In this document: positions 1-10,715 of the stretch, piece after piece
Numbering within the stretch: position 1 is the first letter of the stretch
How the letters are laid out: every line of letters starts with the position of its first letter
Source of the DNA: Pseudoscleropodium purum
Lineage: Eukaryota; Streptophyta; Bryopsida; Hypnales; Brachytheciaceae
Assembly (NCBI GenBank): GCA_963969395.1
Contig: OZ017797.1
Coordinates: 35,960,001-36,024,000, forward strand
Length of the DNA: 64,000 nt
Direction: 5' to 3'
Position numbers and translations under genes: made by a program
The notes under the pieces: model-generated
Seen by the model: only the letters and a program-made list of their open reading frames with translations
What the model was told of the DNA's origin: nothing
Database searches by the model: none

Positions 1-2
1 CG

Positions 3-941
3 TGGTCAGTAGCGACGGAGGGCGCTTTCAATGAACTGCGACGGCGGTTTACTGAAGCTCTAGTCCTACTTCATCCGACATTTGATCAACCATTTGTGGT
101 CGAGACAGACGCTTCTAACACCGCCACTGGAGGTATACTCTCCCAATATGGCATCAATGGCCAGTTACACCCTTGTGCCTATCGCAGTTCGAAGATGTCT
201 GCCGCAGAACAGAACTATGACATCTACGACAAGGAACTTCTTAGCATCGTTCTTGCATTCCAGGACTGGCGGGTGTACCTAGAAGGATCCCCCCATCGGA
301 TTCGAGTCATCTCCGACCACAAAAACTTGGAGCAGTTCCTGACAACAAAAACCCTCAACCGTCGCCAGGCACGCTGGTCTGAACTTCTCTCAGCATATGA
401 TTTTGTCATTGAGCACCGACCTGGGGTACTTAACGGCCGCGCAGATATGCTCTCACGCCGTTTCGACACGGCCAAGGACGATAACGGACATGCACGACCC
501 CTACTCCGGTTGGCGATGCTTGAGGCCGTGGAGCTAGTTTGGAACGATGACCATATCATACAGCGGCTCCAGGAGGCCACCCTGTCAGATCGGACGTTGG
601 CACCGGTACGCACGTTTCTAATGATAGGTGTGGGGGAGGTGCCAAGCCACATACAGTTGCAGGATTATTCTTTCCGTGATGGGGTGATTTTCTTCAAAAA
701 CGCAATGATGGTCCCAGATGACGAGGATCTTCGTCGGCAAATACTCCGCTCCCACCACGACACTCCGGCTGCTGGCCATTTGGGTCGCGCAAAGACCGTT
801 GACCTAGTCTCCCGTGTTTTTTACTGGCCGTCCCTTACCCAATACGTCCACCGGTACGTGGACGGTTGCGACATATGTCAACGCTCCAAGCCGACTCGAC
901 ATCCTCGCTACGGGTTGCTGCAACCGATTCCTGCCGATTAA
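3..941 (+). CDS. Ty3/gypsy pol fragment (RT C-terminus, RNase H, integrase zinc finger), truncated at both ends
   Basis: One frame is open from base 3 to the TAA at 939-941, with no start because the 5' part lies outside the window. In order it shows the end of the RT thumb, an RNase H domain (VETDAS catalytic Asp, then KELLSIVLAFQDWR with its Glu, then SDHKNLEQF), the end of RNase H (RPGVLNGRADMLSRR) and an integrase HHCC zinc finger (H, H, then CDICQ). The integrase DDE core that should follow is missing. The phrase NRRQARWSELLSAYDF is of the kind usual in fungal Tf/Tcn1-type chromoviruses, not the common plant version. GC content is clearly above 50 percent by eye, against about 30 percent in the following DNA. 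The break falls at the border of the inverted-repeat element at 942. Retroelement identity is certain; lineage is inferred from remembered motifs. Confidence 0.85.
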   Translation, partial: WSVATEGAFNELRRRFTEALVLLHPTFDQPFVVETDASNTATGGILSQYGINGQLHPCAYRSSKMSAAEQNYDIYDKELLSIVLAFQDWRVYLEGSPHRIRVISDHKNLEQFLTTKTLNRRQARWSELLSAYDFVIEHRPGVLNGRADMLSRRFDTAKDDNGHARPLLRLAMLEAVELVWNDDHIIQRLQEATLSDRTLAPVRTFLMIGVGEVPSHIQLQDYSFRDGVIFFKNAMMVPDDEDLRRQILRSHHDTPAAGHLGRAKTVDLVSRVFYWPSLTQYVHRYVDGCDICQRSKPTRHPRYGLLQPIPAD

Positions 942-1848
942 ACACTATTCATCTTGAACTAAGTGAAATTAGACAATCCTAAACTACCAAAATGGAAGGG
1001 TGATTGGGAGAAGTTGGCTCCCATAGTGACAAAAGAATCAATTTGAGAGAAACCACACATTATTTCTAAAGGAGTATACGTGGCATTAGTCCATTGACAA
1101 TTAACTTTTACAAAATTTCTAAAAGGGGTACACATGTAATTTTTCTATTAGTTGTAAGACTTTTGAATAAACCTATCCTATGAAATGAATTCAGAAATTC
1201 CCATTGTAATTTGCACCTCAACCGCCCATATTTGTATTCCTAGGAAGTTGTGAAACTTGCAAACCATATGGGATATATTTGTATTTTTTTCTTATGAATA
1301 CACATCTTTCATATTCATATTTAGAACTTGTATTCTGCAAGCAAATCCATACATGTATTCTATATTTATAATCTAGAATTGTATCCATATCCTATAATTG
1401 CACCTATATTATGTATCCATATTCTATATCCAAATTTGGATGACTACGATCGTTAGTTCCATGCATCAATGGTTTTTTGTTTTTTTCAAAAGATCAATGG
1501 CATTTAGGAGAGGGGAATTCTTCCAAAACTTTGATCAATGGCTCTTGATTTTTTCAAAGGAGGGGAAGGGAGGATTGAAGTATAAACATCATATTTGCAT
1601 CTTTTTGGTACATAGTTTAAAATATCACAATTTTATTATTATTTTAGAATCATTTGTAAGTGTTTTTTACATCATCAAAACATTTTTGGGTGAAGTAGGT
1701 GTAAATTTCCTATTGAATGTTAGGGTGAGAAATAAGTTCTAAAGAAAGGTGAACCCCAACTTGCTATAGGAGTCAACCTCTTCCCAATCACCCTTCCATT
1801 TTGGTAATATAGGATGGTCTAATTTCACTTAGGTCAAGATGAACAATG
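942..1848. mobile_element. Non-autonomous DNA transposon with ~85 bp terminal inverted repeats
   Basis: The first ~85 bases (942-1027) are repeated in inverted orientation at 1764-1848 with few mismatches; shared blocks include CTAAGTGAAATTAGAC and CCAAAATGGAAGGGTGATTG. The repeat edges read CACTATTCATC on the left and CATTGTTCATC on the right. ATTAA stands on both sides (937-941 and 1849-1853), a candidate 5 bp target duplication. The 900 bp interior is AT-rich and holds no convincing gene; the 114-codon ORF at 1398-1742 has no recognisable domain. Superfamily is not assigned: the left edge begins CACTA, but a 5 bp duplication does not fit that group (3 bp). Confidence 0.75.
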
Positions 1849-2334
1849 ATTAATTATGGGACAATTTCTAGTGCAGTTGTGGTGCATTATAATTGCATTC
1901 AATCCTTAGTCAATTTTGCAACTAGTTCTTAGTCGAAAATAGAGAAGTCTATATCACAAGTGTGGGAGGAATAAAATCTTCAACTAAAAAATTCACAGTA
2001 GTTATGTTTTGAAAACTAAAATTTTGAAAAATCATGGAATCCTTCCAAACTTATTTTTGTATATGGGAAAATTTCCGCACTTAGAAAATTCGTATTCTAG
2101 ATAAGTGCAACTCCTTAAGTGTTCAAAAAGAGGTCCGCTCCCTTAAATATTTATGGACTAATCAAGGAATTTCGGATAGACCCTATCAAGATCTCTAAAT
2201 GGTTCTTTCATGATTCTTGATGTTTGTATGGATCTCTAAATGTTTTATATAGATATTTTGATATTTTGCATAATCTCATGATGACCATTTTTTATTTTGT
2301 TATTAATTTTGGATTTTTGAAATATCAAAAGTAG
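1849..2334. other. AT-rich spacer, nothing recognised
   Basis: No open frame, inverted repeat or known motif seen. The gypsy coding frame does not resume here. Confidence 0.5.
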
Positions 2335-2338
2335 TTAA

Positions 2339-3279
2339 CCCCTAAAGGTTGGAGACTATGTTTTCACCAAAAACACTCCAAAACTGCCATTTCTAATACA
2401 AGCACCAAATTTTAAATGAAAAAAAAATTTGGACACATCTAACCGTAGGATCTTGTATTAAGCTTGTTTGAGAACATGCGAAATTTTTTTTAGAAGTTTC
2501 CACAGTGTAGATTGCAAGATATTAGCATTTGAAGTAACAAGTTTCCTTTTTTGGGCCCTGCAAATATCCGGGCAGCTGCACTTCAGAAGGTCACATTTAT
2601 ATTAAAAAATGTCCAAAATGGTGTTTACTCTTTGAATTAATTTTTCAAGTCAAGTTGGCTACATGTTTGAAAATTTTCAGATCATTTGAAATCATACAAC
2701 ATATAGGAAAAAAATAGTAAGTAGAAAGGAATAGAGAATGATTCAAAATACTAAATTGTTAACAATTCATTTATGGAATTGAAAAATGCCAATTCCAATG
2801 GTTGTAATGTTGTAATAAACAATCTACACCTAATATTTTTATATTTTTTCAAAAATATTGAAAATTGAGTTTAATAAAAGACTTCAAAGTTTATTTTAGA
2901 GTAGGGATTCTATAACGACCCGCAAACTCGTACAAACTAATTTTCCTCGTAACTTTTGACTCATTGATCAAAATGGAATGATTCAAAAGCTTTCCAAGTA
3001 TATAAAAATCAAAAGAACCAATTTCAAATTTTAATTTCTTAAAAAAATGATTTCTGAAGAAGTTTTTTTTGCTGCTCGGATTGCCTATTAAGCACTGAAA
3101 AGTGCATATTGTACAATAAATTTTTAACCATGAAGTCAAATGTTATAAAAAAATTTTGGGCCTTAAAGCTACTCCTTGGGCACATATTAAAATTTCAGCA
3201 AAAAGAAATAAAAACTCCATTCATAGTGAGCTGCCCAAAATTTCTATGTTGCCAAAAACACAATTTGGGCATTCAGGGG
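2339..3279 (+). mobile_element. Family A element, copy A1 (TTAA-flanked, CCCCT termini)
   Basis: This 941 bp unit starts CCCCTAAAGG and ends CAGGGG, with TTAA directly outside both ends (2335-2338 and 3280-3283). The interior matches the copies at 6159, 26298, 35520 and 38227. Shared landmarks are GACTATGTTTTCACC near the start, CATATAGGAAAAAA in the middle, GATCAAAATGGAATGATTCA in the second half and GTTGCCAAAAACAC near the end. There is no coding capacity, so it is non-autonomous. Orientation is set arbitrarily by this copy. The termini and TTAA flanks resemble piggyBac-type ends, but that is only a formal resemblance. Confidence 0.65.
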
Positions 3280-3283
3280 TTAA

Positions 3284-3861
3284 ATGTAGCATTTTGAGTT
3301 CATGCTTAAAGAAAAAAAAATTTAATTGAGCCATTGTTTCAAATTAGATTTCATTATGGTCCTTTTAATTTTTTATCTTCTTTTTTTATGTTTTATTTAT
3401 GTTATTTGGTATTTATTACTTGTTTATTAGTTGTGCTGGTCATTATCACATGTCTCTATGAACAATTTTATTGGCCCTAGTTTATGCCTTAAATCTCTAA
3501 ATGATCCAAAATTCACAAGCAAGGTATTCATGAATATTGTACCCCTTTGGTATTTTTTGATAATTTTGGAGGAAAATCTTTTTTTTAAAGAACCCCAAAT
3601 TTTTGCCAATTTTGCCTTCTCCTAAAATGGGCAGAGGGGGATAATTAAAATTATTAGCCCTAAATGAAGATTTTGACTCAAAATGTAGAATCTAAGTTCA
3701 TCTTCTAAGATTATTTAACTTGTTAAATTCATTTTTGAAACAATATAAATAATCCTTAGCTTGTACATGTTTTCAAAGTTTATTTCTATTATGCTAGGAT
3801 TGAGATTATAAAATATATATTTATTAAAATGGAATTGGTTGACTAAAAGTTCCTAATAATG

Positions 3862-3903
<42 letters not shown>

Positions 3904-6154
3904 TTTAAATTTATTTATTTATTTAAATTAAATTAAATTAAATTATTTTTAAATTTATTCTATTAACTTAAAATATAAACATCAAAGTATCTATTTTCTT
4001 TAAACTTTCCATTAATCTACTTTAGTATGTAATTTTTGGAGAATTTCTTGATGAGCTTGAAATTTAGTCACATATTAAATTAAGTGAATTAATGATGTTC
4101 CATATTTATTTTTTATTTTATTTTATCCTCCAAAGCTCTAGTATTCTTCTTACTTACTAAACATGCAACAAAATCCTTTTGTGATGTTATTTTGCAATGA
4201 AAATGAATCTAGTATAGTATTTTTAGATGATTTTATTAGCCTAATAGATCATTCTATGTTTGAATATAAATATAATTATAAAATTATACAAAGAATTGTG
4301 TATAGAGTTTTCAATTTAACTTTTATCATTGGCACTTTAGAAATAGAAGTTTTGTTTTGCTTTTTGGTTGAAATATAGCCTAAAATATATTCATGGAACT
4401 TTAGGAGTTAAGTGATTAACTTTGGATGGACAGATGGATATGGTCAAATTACTCAAGTATGCATTAAAAAAATTATCAAATTTATAGGTAGATAGGTGCA
4501 TTCTTCAATTTTAATTTTTTTGAGAAATTTCTTTGAAAGTCATTCATTGGACATTTATTATCTTCTACTACATTTTACAGTTAGAATTGAAATTAATGTA
4601 TTTTATAATACATAGCATTTTGATGGAATAAGAATCAATTGAAAGATGCTTAATAGCTTAAGGTATATGCTCATGAGAGTGTACAATTAAGCCTTGAGAG
4701 CATCATGATAATAGGTAAGTGCACTCATAATCAATAATAATACCAATAGCAATTAAATATTCTTTCTATTTTTAACATGAAATTCTTTTTATAAGATCTT
4801 ATTGGCAAATAAAAGAAAATCCAATGCAATTTTAGCATGCATTATTTGGACCTTTTACAAATGAATTATGAAATTTCAAAGTATTATTTGTAGATACACT
4901 AAGCTCTCCTATTCTCTCATGTTTATACTGTATATATCTTGTGCCCCAATATGAAAAAGGGGCTTGGAGGTAGTCCATGAAAAAATAAGGATAACGTGTG
5001 CACCCCCACTGATTTATAGAGGGGGTATTATTTTTCATCTACTATTTTCATGGCACTCTATGATTATATAATTTTTTTAATTTGGATCATTAAAAACGAG
5101 GCATACATTAATTTTAATTTCAAAATTCCATGAATATATCATATACTATCTTACTATAAATTTTTCTTTCTATTGTAGTTTTTTTTACCCCATTTTTTTC
5201 CAACCCCATTAAAATTCAACACCTTTCCAATTGAAATTAGTACATGGGATTTGTAATCTAAACTAGAACACTAAAACACCATAAATGCACTTATGTATGT
5301 ATATAAATTATTAAATTTTTTTAATATGCCACTCACAAGGCAACAACATTTAAAACTTTTGGCCATAAAAAGAATAAAAAGGGGGGTATCTAAGGTTTAA
5401 TTTTTTTCTAATTGAACCTATTTTTTTATACTCTAAAGTATTTTGAAAACATGTCATGGCACTTTTGTACCTTATAGTATGAAAAACAAATTATTATTTT
5501 AATCTCAAATGTTTTTAGGCACCCTATCATTTGTTCGCACATAGTTTTCTACTACTACCTCTCACTATCCCCCCCGGGAAAAGGGGTTGCTATTGTGTAC
5601 AAGTCTCAATTAGGTGTGCATGCCTTACAAATGAGATTGTAAGACAAAAGATTGAAGTTGGGATGCAAGATTAGTACTTGTCCTTGGGCTCTTCCTATGG
5701 TATGTGCGTTGAAAATGAATGTACATTGTTTTATGTATAGATTCAATGATTTTGTTAAAGACTTGTTTGAGAATTCAAAACACAAACAAAGAGCAAAGTT
5801 GAATGACAAATCAAGTAAGAAACAATGATCGGATAGATTGACAAGTTGGATCAAATAATTAACTTGAAAATAGTTGATTCAAGTAATTTTGAATTTTCTT
5901 GAGAGAAAGATTTAAATACAAATTATTTTCATTACAACAAATTGTTATAGAGTGATTGACAATAAAGATATCACAAAATTTAATGGTATATATTTTAATG
6001 TATGAAAACATTGTGCAACATTGATATTTAAGGTTGAAAGGTTTGGGCCTATAGTCAAAGGTATTGAATCAAAACCTATTGCATCCACTATAGTATGTAC
6101 CATTAGGTAGCATTGCAAAACAAGACAATAGAGAGCCATTAGCCTTGTCTATTA
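3284..6154. other. AT-rich intergenic DNA with simple repeats
   Basis: No supported gene. It contains a (TA)n run and T-rich and A-rich tracts. Short ORFs of 60-82 codons show no domains and are expected by chance at this composition. Confidence 0.5.
3866..3895. repeat. (AT)15 microsatellite
   Basis: Perfect AT dinucleotide run followed by a poly-T stretch. Confidence 0.95.
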
Positions 6155-6158
6155 TTAA

Positions 6159-7126
6159 CTCAAGCTAAAGATTTTTGACTATGTTTTCACCAGTAATACT
6201 CCAAAATTGCCATTTTTAGTACAAGTATCAAATCTTAGAAAAATAAATAAAATTTTGAACATATATAATTATATGCCATATTTAACTACTTTAACATATA
6301 GTTATAGGATCTTGTAGTATGCTGGTTTGAAAAGATATGGAAAAAAATTCAAAAATTTTACACAATGTAGATGGCAAGATATTAGCGTTTGAATTGATAA
6401 AATTCATATTTTGGGCCCTACAAAAAATCAAGCAGCTACACTTCGCTAGGTCAAATTTACATGAAAAAATGTCCAAAATGGTGGTCACTCTTTGGATTCA
6501 TTCTTTAAGGTAATTGAGCTACATGCTTGAAAACTTTTAGATTATTTGGAATTGTACAACATATAGGAAAAAATAGTAAGTAGAAAGAAGTAGAAAATAA
6601 TTCAAAACACTAAATTCTTAAGAATTTAATCATCGAATTGAAAAATGCCAATTCCTATGGTTTTCATGTTGTAATAAACAATATATATCCATTATCTTTA
6701 TTTTTTTCAAAAATATTGAAGATTGAATTAAATAAAGGTCTTCAAAGTTTATTTTAGAGTAGAGATTCCATGACTATCTATAAACTAACAGTCCTCATAA
6801 TTTTCATCTCATTAATCAAAATGGAATGATTCAAAGCTTTCTACATATACATGAATCTAGAAAACCAATTTCAAATTTTTCTCTCTTAAAAAATTAACTT
6901 ATTTAGAATTTTTAAAGTTGCCTAGACTACCCACTAAACAATGAATTTGACATCATACAAATTTTTTTAACTATGTAGTCAAAAGTTATGGAAGTTGTTG
7001 TTCTTTAAAGCTACTCTTTGGGTACATGTTGTGTGAAAATTTCAAAAAATAAAATAAAAATTTCGTTCATAGGGAGTTGCTTCAAAACATTATGTTCTCA
7101 CAAAAGCATGGTTAGGACTTTAGGGG
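6159..7126 (+). mobile_element. Family A element, copy A2
   Basis: Aligns along its length with copy A1 in the same orientation (GACTATGTTTTCACC, then ACATATAGGAAAAAATAG, then ATCAAAATGGAATGATTCA). The right end reads TAGGGG followed by TTAA (7127-7130). The left end is degraded but TTAA is present at 6155-6158. No coding capacity. Confidence 0.6.
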
Positions 7127-7130
7127 TTAA

Positions 7131-8040
7131 TAATTGCCTTGAAAATTCATTGTCACTTATGTTCAACACTACAAATCATTGTTTGATGCATGGAAGCAAT
7201 TTTGTAATATATATGAGACAAAAATGTCTCAACCAAAAGCACTTTTATTAGGAATTGTAATTATAAAGGAAATGATTTCAAAAAAAATTCCAAAATTTTA
7301 TAAATTAAAAATAAAAGAAATACCAAAATACATCTACATCAATAAATGGTGCCCAAAATAATCCTAAATTTGGCAATTTTCAACCTTTAATTTGCTCCTA
7401 CTATGGTAAAAGGAATTATTTAATTAAATTGTTGTATTCTGGCTGAAAATAAAGCCAATGGGATTTATGTACCCCAAGCCAATATAATTTCAAATGCACA
7501 GTCCAACAATGTAAAATCTAATTCCAAATTGATAAAGCCAAAACTTCTTCATTCATTTATAGTAACTTTAAAAATGAATCTTTAGATTCAACAACATGGA
7601 ATTTATATTTGAGGACAACTAGTCATATGATCTTTAGATAAAAATGGTTCACATCATATAAAACATTAATGCTTCTTTGGTAATTTACACAAGAGATGAT
7701 GGAAAACACCAAGCTACTAGATTTATGAGTTAACAAATCAATCTTAAAGATGGTGAAATTACTCATATCCATGAAATTTTACTTGTGTCTAATTTTGCTA
7801 AAAATATAATTTTGGTATATAAGGCTACTACAAAGTAAAATAAAAAAAGTACCAAATTTTTCTATGATTATTATGCAATTGATACCAAATCACAAGGTGG
7901 GAAGGATATCATTATGAAATTTAACCAATTGGGAATATATATTCTATTGAAGTTATTATTACCAACAAATGATTTAATTAATTGGCTATCACTAAATCCT
8001 GTCACTATTAAAGATGCCATCATTCAAATAGCATTGTTAT
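7131..8040. other. AT-rich DNA, possibly decayed upstream part of the copia element
   Basis: No intact ORF. Short plus-strand stretches around 7830-8000 translate to copia-like text (for example DYYAIDTKSQGGKD), but a gag or protease cannot be followed with confidence. Confidence 0.35.
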
Positions 8041-8885
8041 TTGGGGCAATTACATCAATATATATTGCATAAGATGTCAAGAAAAATAGATATGGTCTAT
8101 AGTTTTTCATCTAATATCTTAAAGCTTCTTCTAATCTTCTATGCAAAAATGTCACAACTTGTAAACATGCACCGTAGAAATCCATTTCCAAAAAGAATAG
8201 CAATACGAGCTTCCACACTTTTGGAATTAATAGATACATATCATGTTTGCAACCCTATGCAAACTACAGTCATGAACACTTTAATAGTGACTTAAAAAAT
8301 TCTTCAAGATTTATAGAAATTTACTTCATAAACATAGATTTGAGGTGTTTCAAACATTTCAAAATTGCAAGGCTTTTGCCAAAAATTAAAAATGGTATAA
8401 TATTAACACCATACAATTGGATAATAGCAATGAGCTTACATCTAATTAAACTAAGGAGTTTAATAATTGTTGTACACAACATGAAACAATTCATGAACAT
8501 ACAATGTCTCACACCAAAGCAAAATGTTATAAGTGAAAGAAAGAATAGGACGTATGTTGGTAGAATTGGCACGATGTATGTTTAGTTACTACGTACTAAA
8601 ATTCCCTATTATTTTGGGTAGACACGTAGCAACAACTTGTTACATGAAAAAACAAGTTTCCACAACACCACTTACATTATGGTGTGGTAAAATGCTAGAC
8701 TTAAGCCATTTGCTAATATTTGACCTCCCTACATATGTACATGTAGCAAATGAAAAATAGAGGAAATTGGATAATAAAACACAAAAGTATGTACTTTTTG
8801 GTGATGGTAAATTATGAGGTGAAAAAGGTTATCACCATTATGATAAAACTCAAAAAAATTCAATAAGTCAAAATGTCAAATTTCA
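8041..8885 (+). pseudogene. Ty1/copia integrase region, frameshifted
   Basis: Three overlapping short frames together follow a copia integrase. 8041-8295 carries the GAG-pre-integrase end and the RNPFPKR...RAS.LLEL stretch leading to the usual CGPMQT (here CNPMQT). 8247-8585 carries degraded core sequence and CLTPKQNVISERKNRT, the equivalent of the PQQNGVAERKNRT motif with the catalytic Glu. 8533-8760 carries GRMLVELARCMF and the TP.E.W.G segment. Up to 8885 the text KGYHHYDK matches the region just after integrase. Multiple frameshifts and stops show the copy is dead. Family identity is well supported; borders are approximate. Confidence 0.75.
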
Positions 8886-10529
8886 TGAAGTTTATATATT
8901 CAAACAACAACCTAATCAATCTAATGATAACTTTCTTGATGGGACTAATGATGACCATGTTAATGGATTAAATGAAGTATACGGTGAGGTGGAAATTCCC
9001 CAATAACATACTTGAACACATTTAGTCATTACAATCTAATATGAATCTTGTCACTCCATACCTTATTGTTTCATCATTCACAACCAAGTTCTAGTGCAAC
9101 TTTACCAACAAAGCTAAGTGAAATAAGGGAACCACATCATCATAAAATTTACTATGATTTATCATTTGCATCTAAAATTCCTTTAACAAACAATAATGAT
9201 GATGCTTTAAGATACCAATAGATATCAATGTCATTATCCAATGTTAGAAATCTTCAAGGGCTACAAAAGGCAAATTATGTGCACAATATAGTGACTATGT
9301 GTATTTCGTAAATTAAAGATCCTCATTATATGATCCAAATCAATTGACCATAGTAAATGTTGAAGAAGAATAATGCCCAATTTGAATATTATCCTTTTAG
9401 TATAATAAGTTCATTCCAAGGAAGAGAGTCAAGTAGGAAATTCATGCTAATAGGTTCAATCTTTAAAACAAGTGACACAACTTCAAATTAACACAATCAT
9501 TTATTTTTCTTGACTCCACCAAAGCATTCAATTGAATTTCAAATTGTACTAACATTCCCAACTTAGAGCTCATCAATCACACTACAACAACATTACACAT
9601 CCCAATTAGAATTCAACACTTGCAATTACTTAATTTTATAAAACTTCCAACTTGACTCCCAACTTATTTTTTCATAGAATCAATCAATCTCATAAATATA
9701 GGCATTCATACACAACACACAAGAACCAATTTAGCTAAAATTATTTTTTATTACTACCAAATTGGTGAATCATTCACCCTTTATAATTTCACAGACTTTC
9801 TACAATTAAATTATCCTCATCTCATTTCATGTTGTTCTCCATCAATTTGGTCACATACTAGTCTCTCATTCAATTATCGTTCTAACACTCATCTCCATCA
9901 CCCCATTTGACATCACATGACAATTTCTCCATACACAAACACACCAAGCAACCTTACACAATTAATCTCATAGACTCCCCCAAACAAAGAAAAGTACATA
10001 ACCATCTTTGGACTAGGACTCTCACTCGTCTCTTGCGTAGTGGGTGAAGAAAAATGAGAGAAAAACCAACCTAAACAGGAATCCAAAGTGGGCTGTTACC
10101 AAATCGAGAGAGATGACTAACCACACAGTCATTGCCAACTTTGACTACACAACAATCTTTAAATTCCAAATTGGACTTAAGACATTCCAATTGGTAGCCT
10201 CCTCATAACTACACTTCTACCAACTTAGATATAATTAACAGACCAATTAGAACTCCCTACTAACTAACTAAACTTTAAATCATAGAACTCCAAAGTAAAT
10301 AGACATTGATTACTCCTTGATTGGTCACAAATACCCATACACATTCACATGCACTAACTTCACCATTTTCAACCACTCCAATTTAGGATGCAAAAATAAA
10401 ACAAAATCATCAAATTGATCTCCTCATACTCCAAACAACTATCAAAAAAGTAGTAATTAACATTGAAAATCTTCACAAAAAATCAAAATTCAAGTCTTAA
10501 TCAATTTTCTATAGTAAAAAAACTCTTTC
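8886..10529. other. Copia linker expanded by a guanine-poor AC-rich insertion
   Basis: Between integrase and RT remnants of the copia element lie 1.6 kb instead of the few hundred bases usual for the family. From about 9470 to 10500 the plus strand is strikingly poor in G and rich in A and C, unlike the flanks, suggesting inserted sequence. No terminal repeats or duplications could be found. Confidence 0.4.
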
Positions 10530-10715
10530 TTTTGAGGATGCAAAGAAATGAAAAGCTATTATGGATTTAAAATATGACTCATTAATGAAGAATAATACAT
10601 GGACCTTAGAAGATTTTTCCCTAGGGGGATCAATTGTAAGTTGCAAGTAGATACTTAAGTGCAAATACAATACCTACAAGTGAACAAAGTCACAAGCTAT
10701 AAAGCTTGATTATTG
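10530..10715 (+). pseudogene. Ty1/copia reverse transcriptase, N-terminal remnant
   Basis: Reads AIMDLKYDSLMKNNTWTL, the equivalent of the copia RT entry block (AM..E..SL..N.TW.L), then GGSIVSCK and ILKCKYNTYK, matching the CKWVFK.K segment with the Trp codon turned into a stop. The remainder of RT, including the YxDD motif, is absent because unrelated DNA follows. It continues the same element as the integrase remnant at 8041-8885. Confidence 0.6.

Noticed and set aside
1398..1742. 114-codon ORF as a possible transposase
   Set aside because: No domain or catalytic motif; the element around it is defined only by its inverted repeats.
8321..8572. 83-codon minus-strand ORF
   Set aside because: Antisense shadow of the copia integrase remnant.
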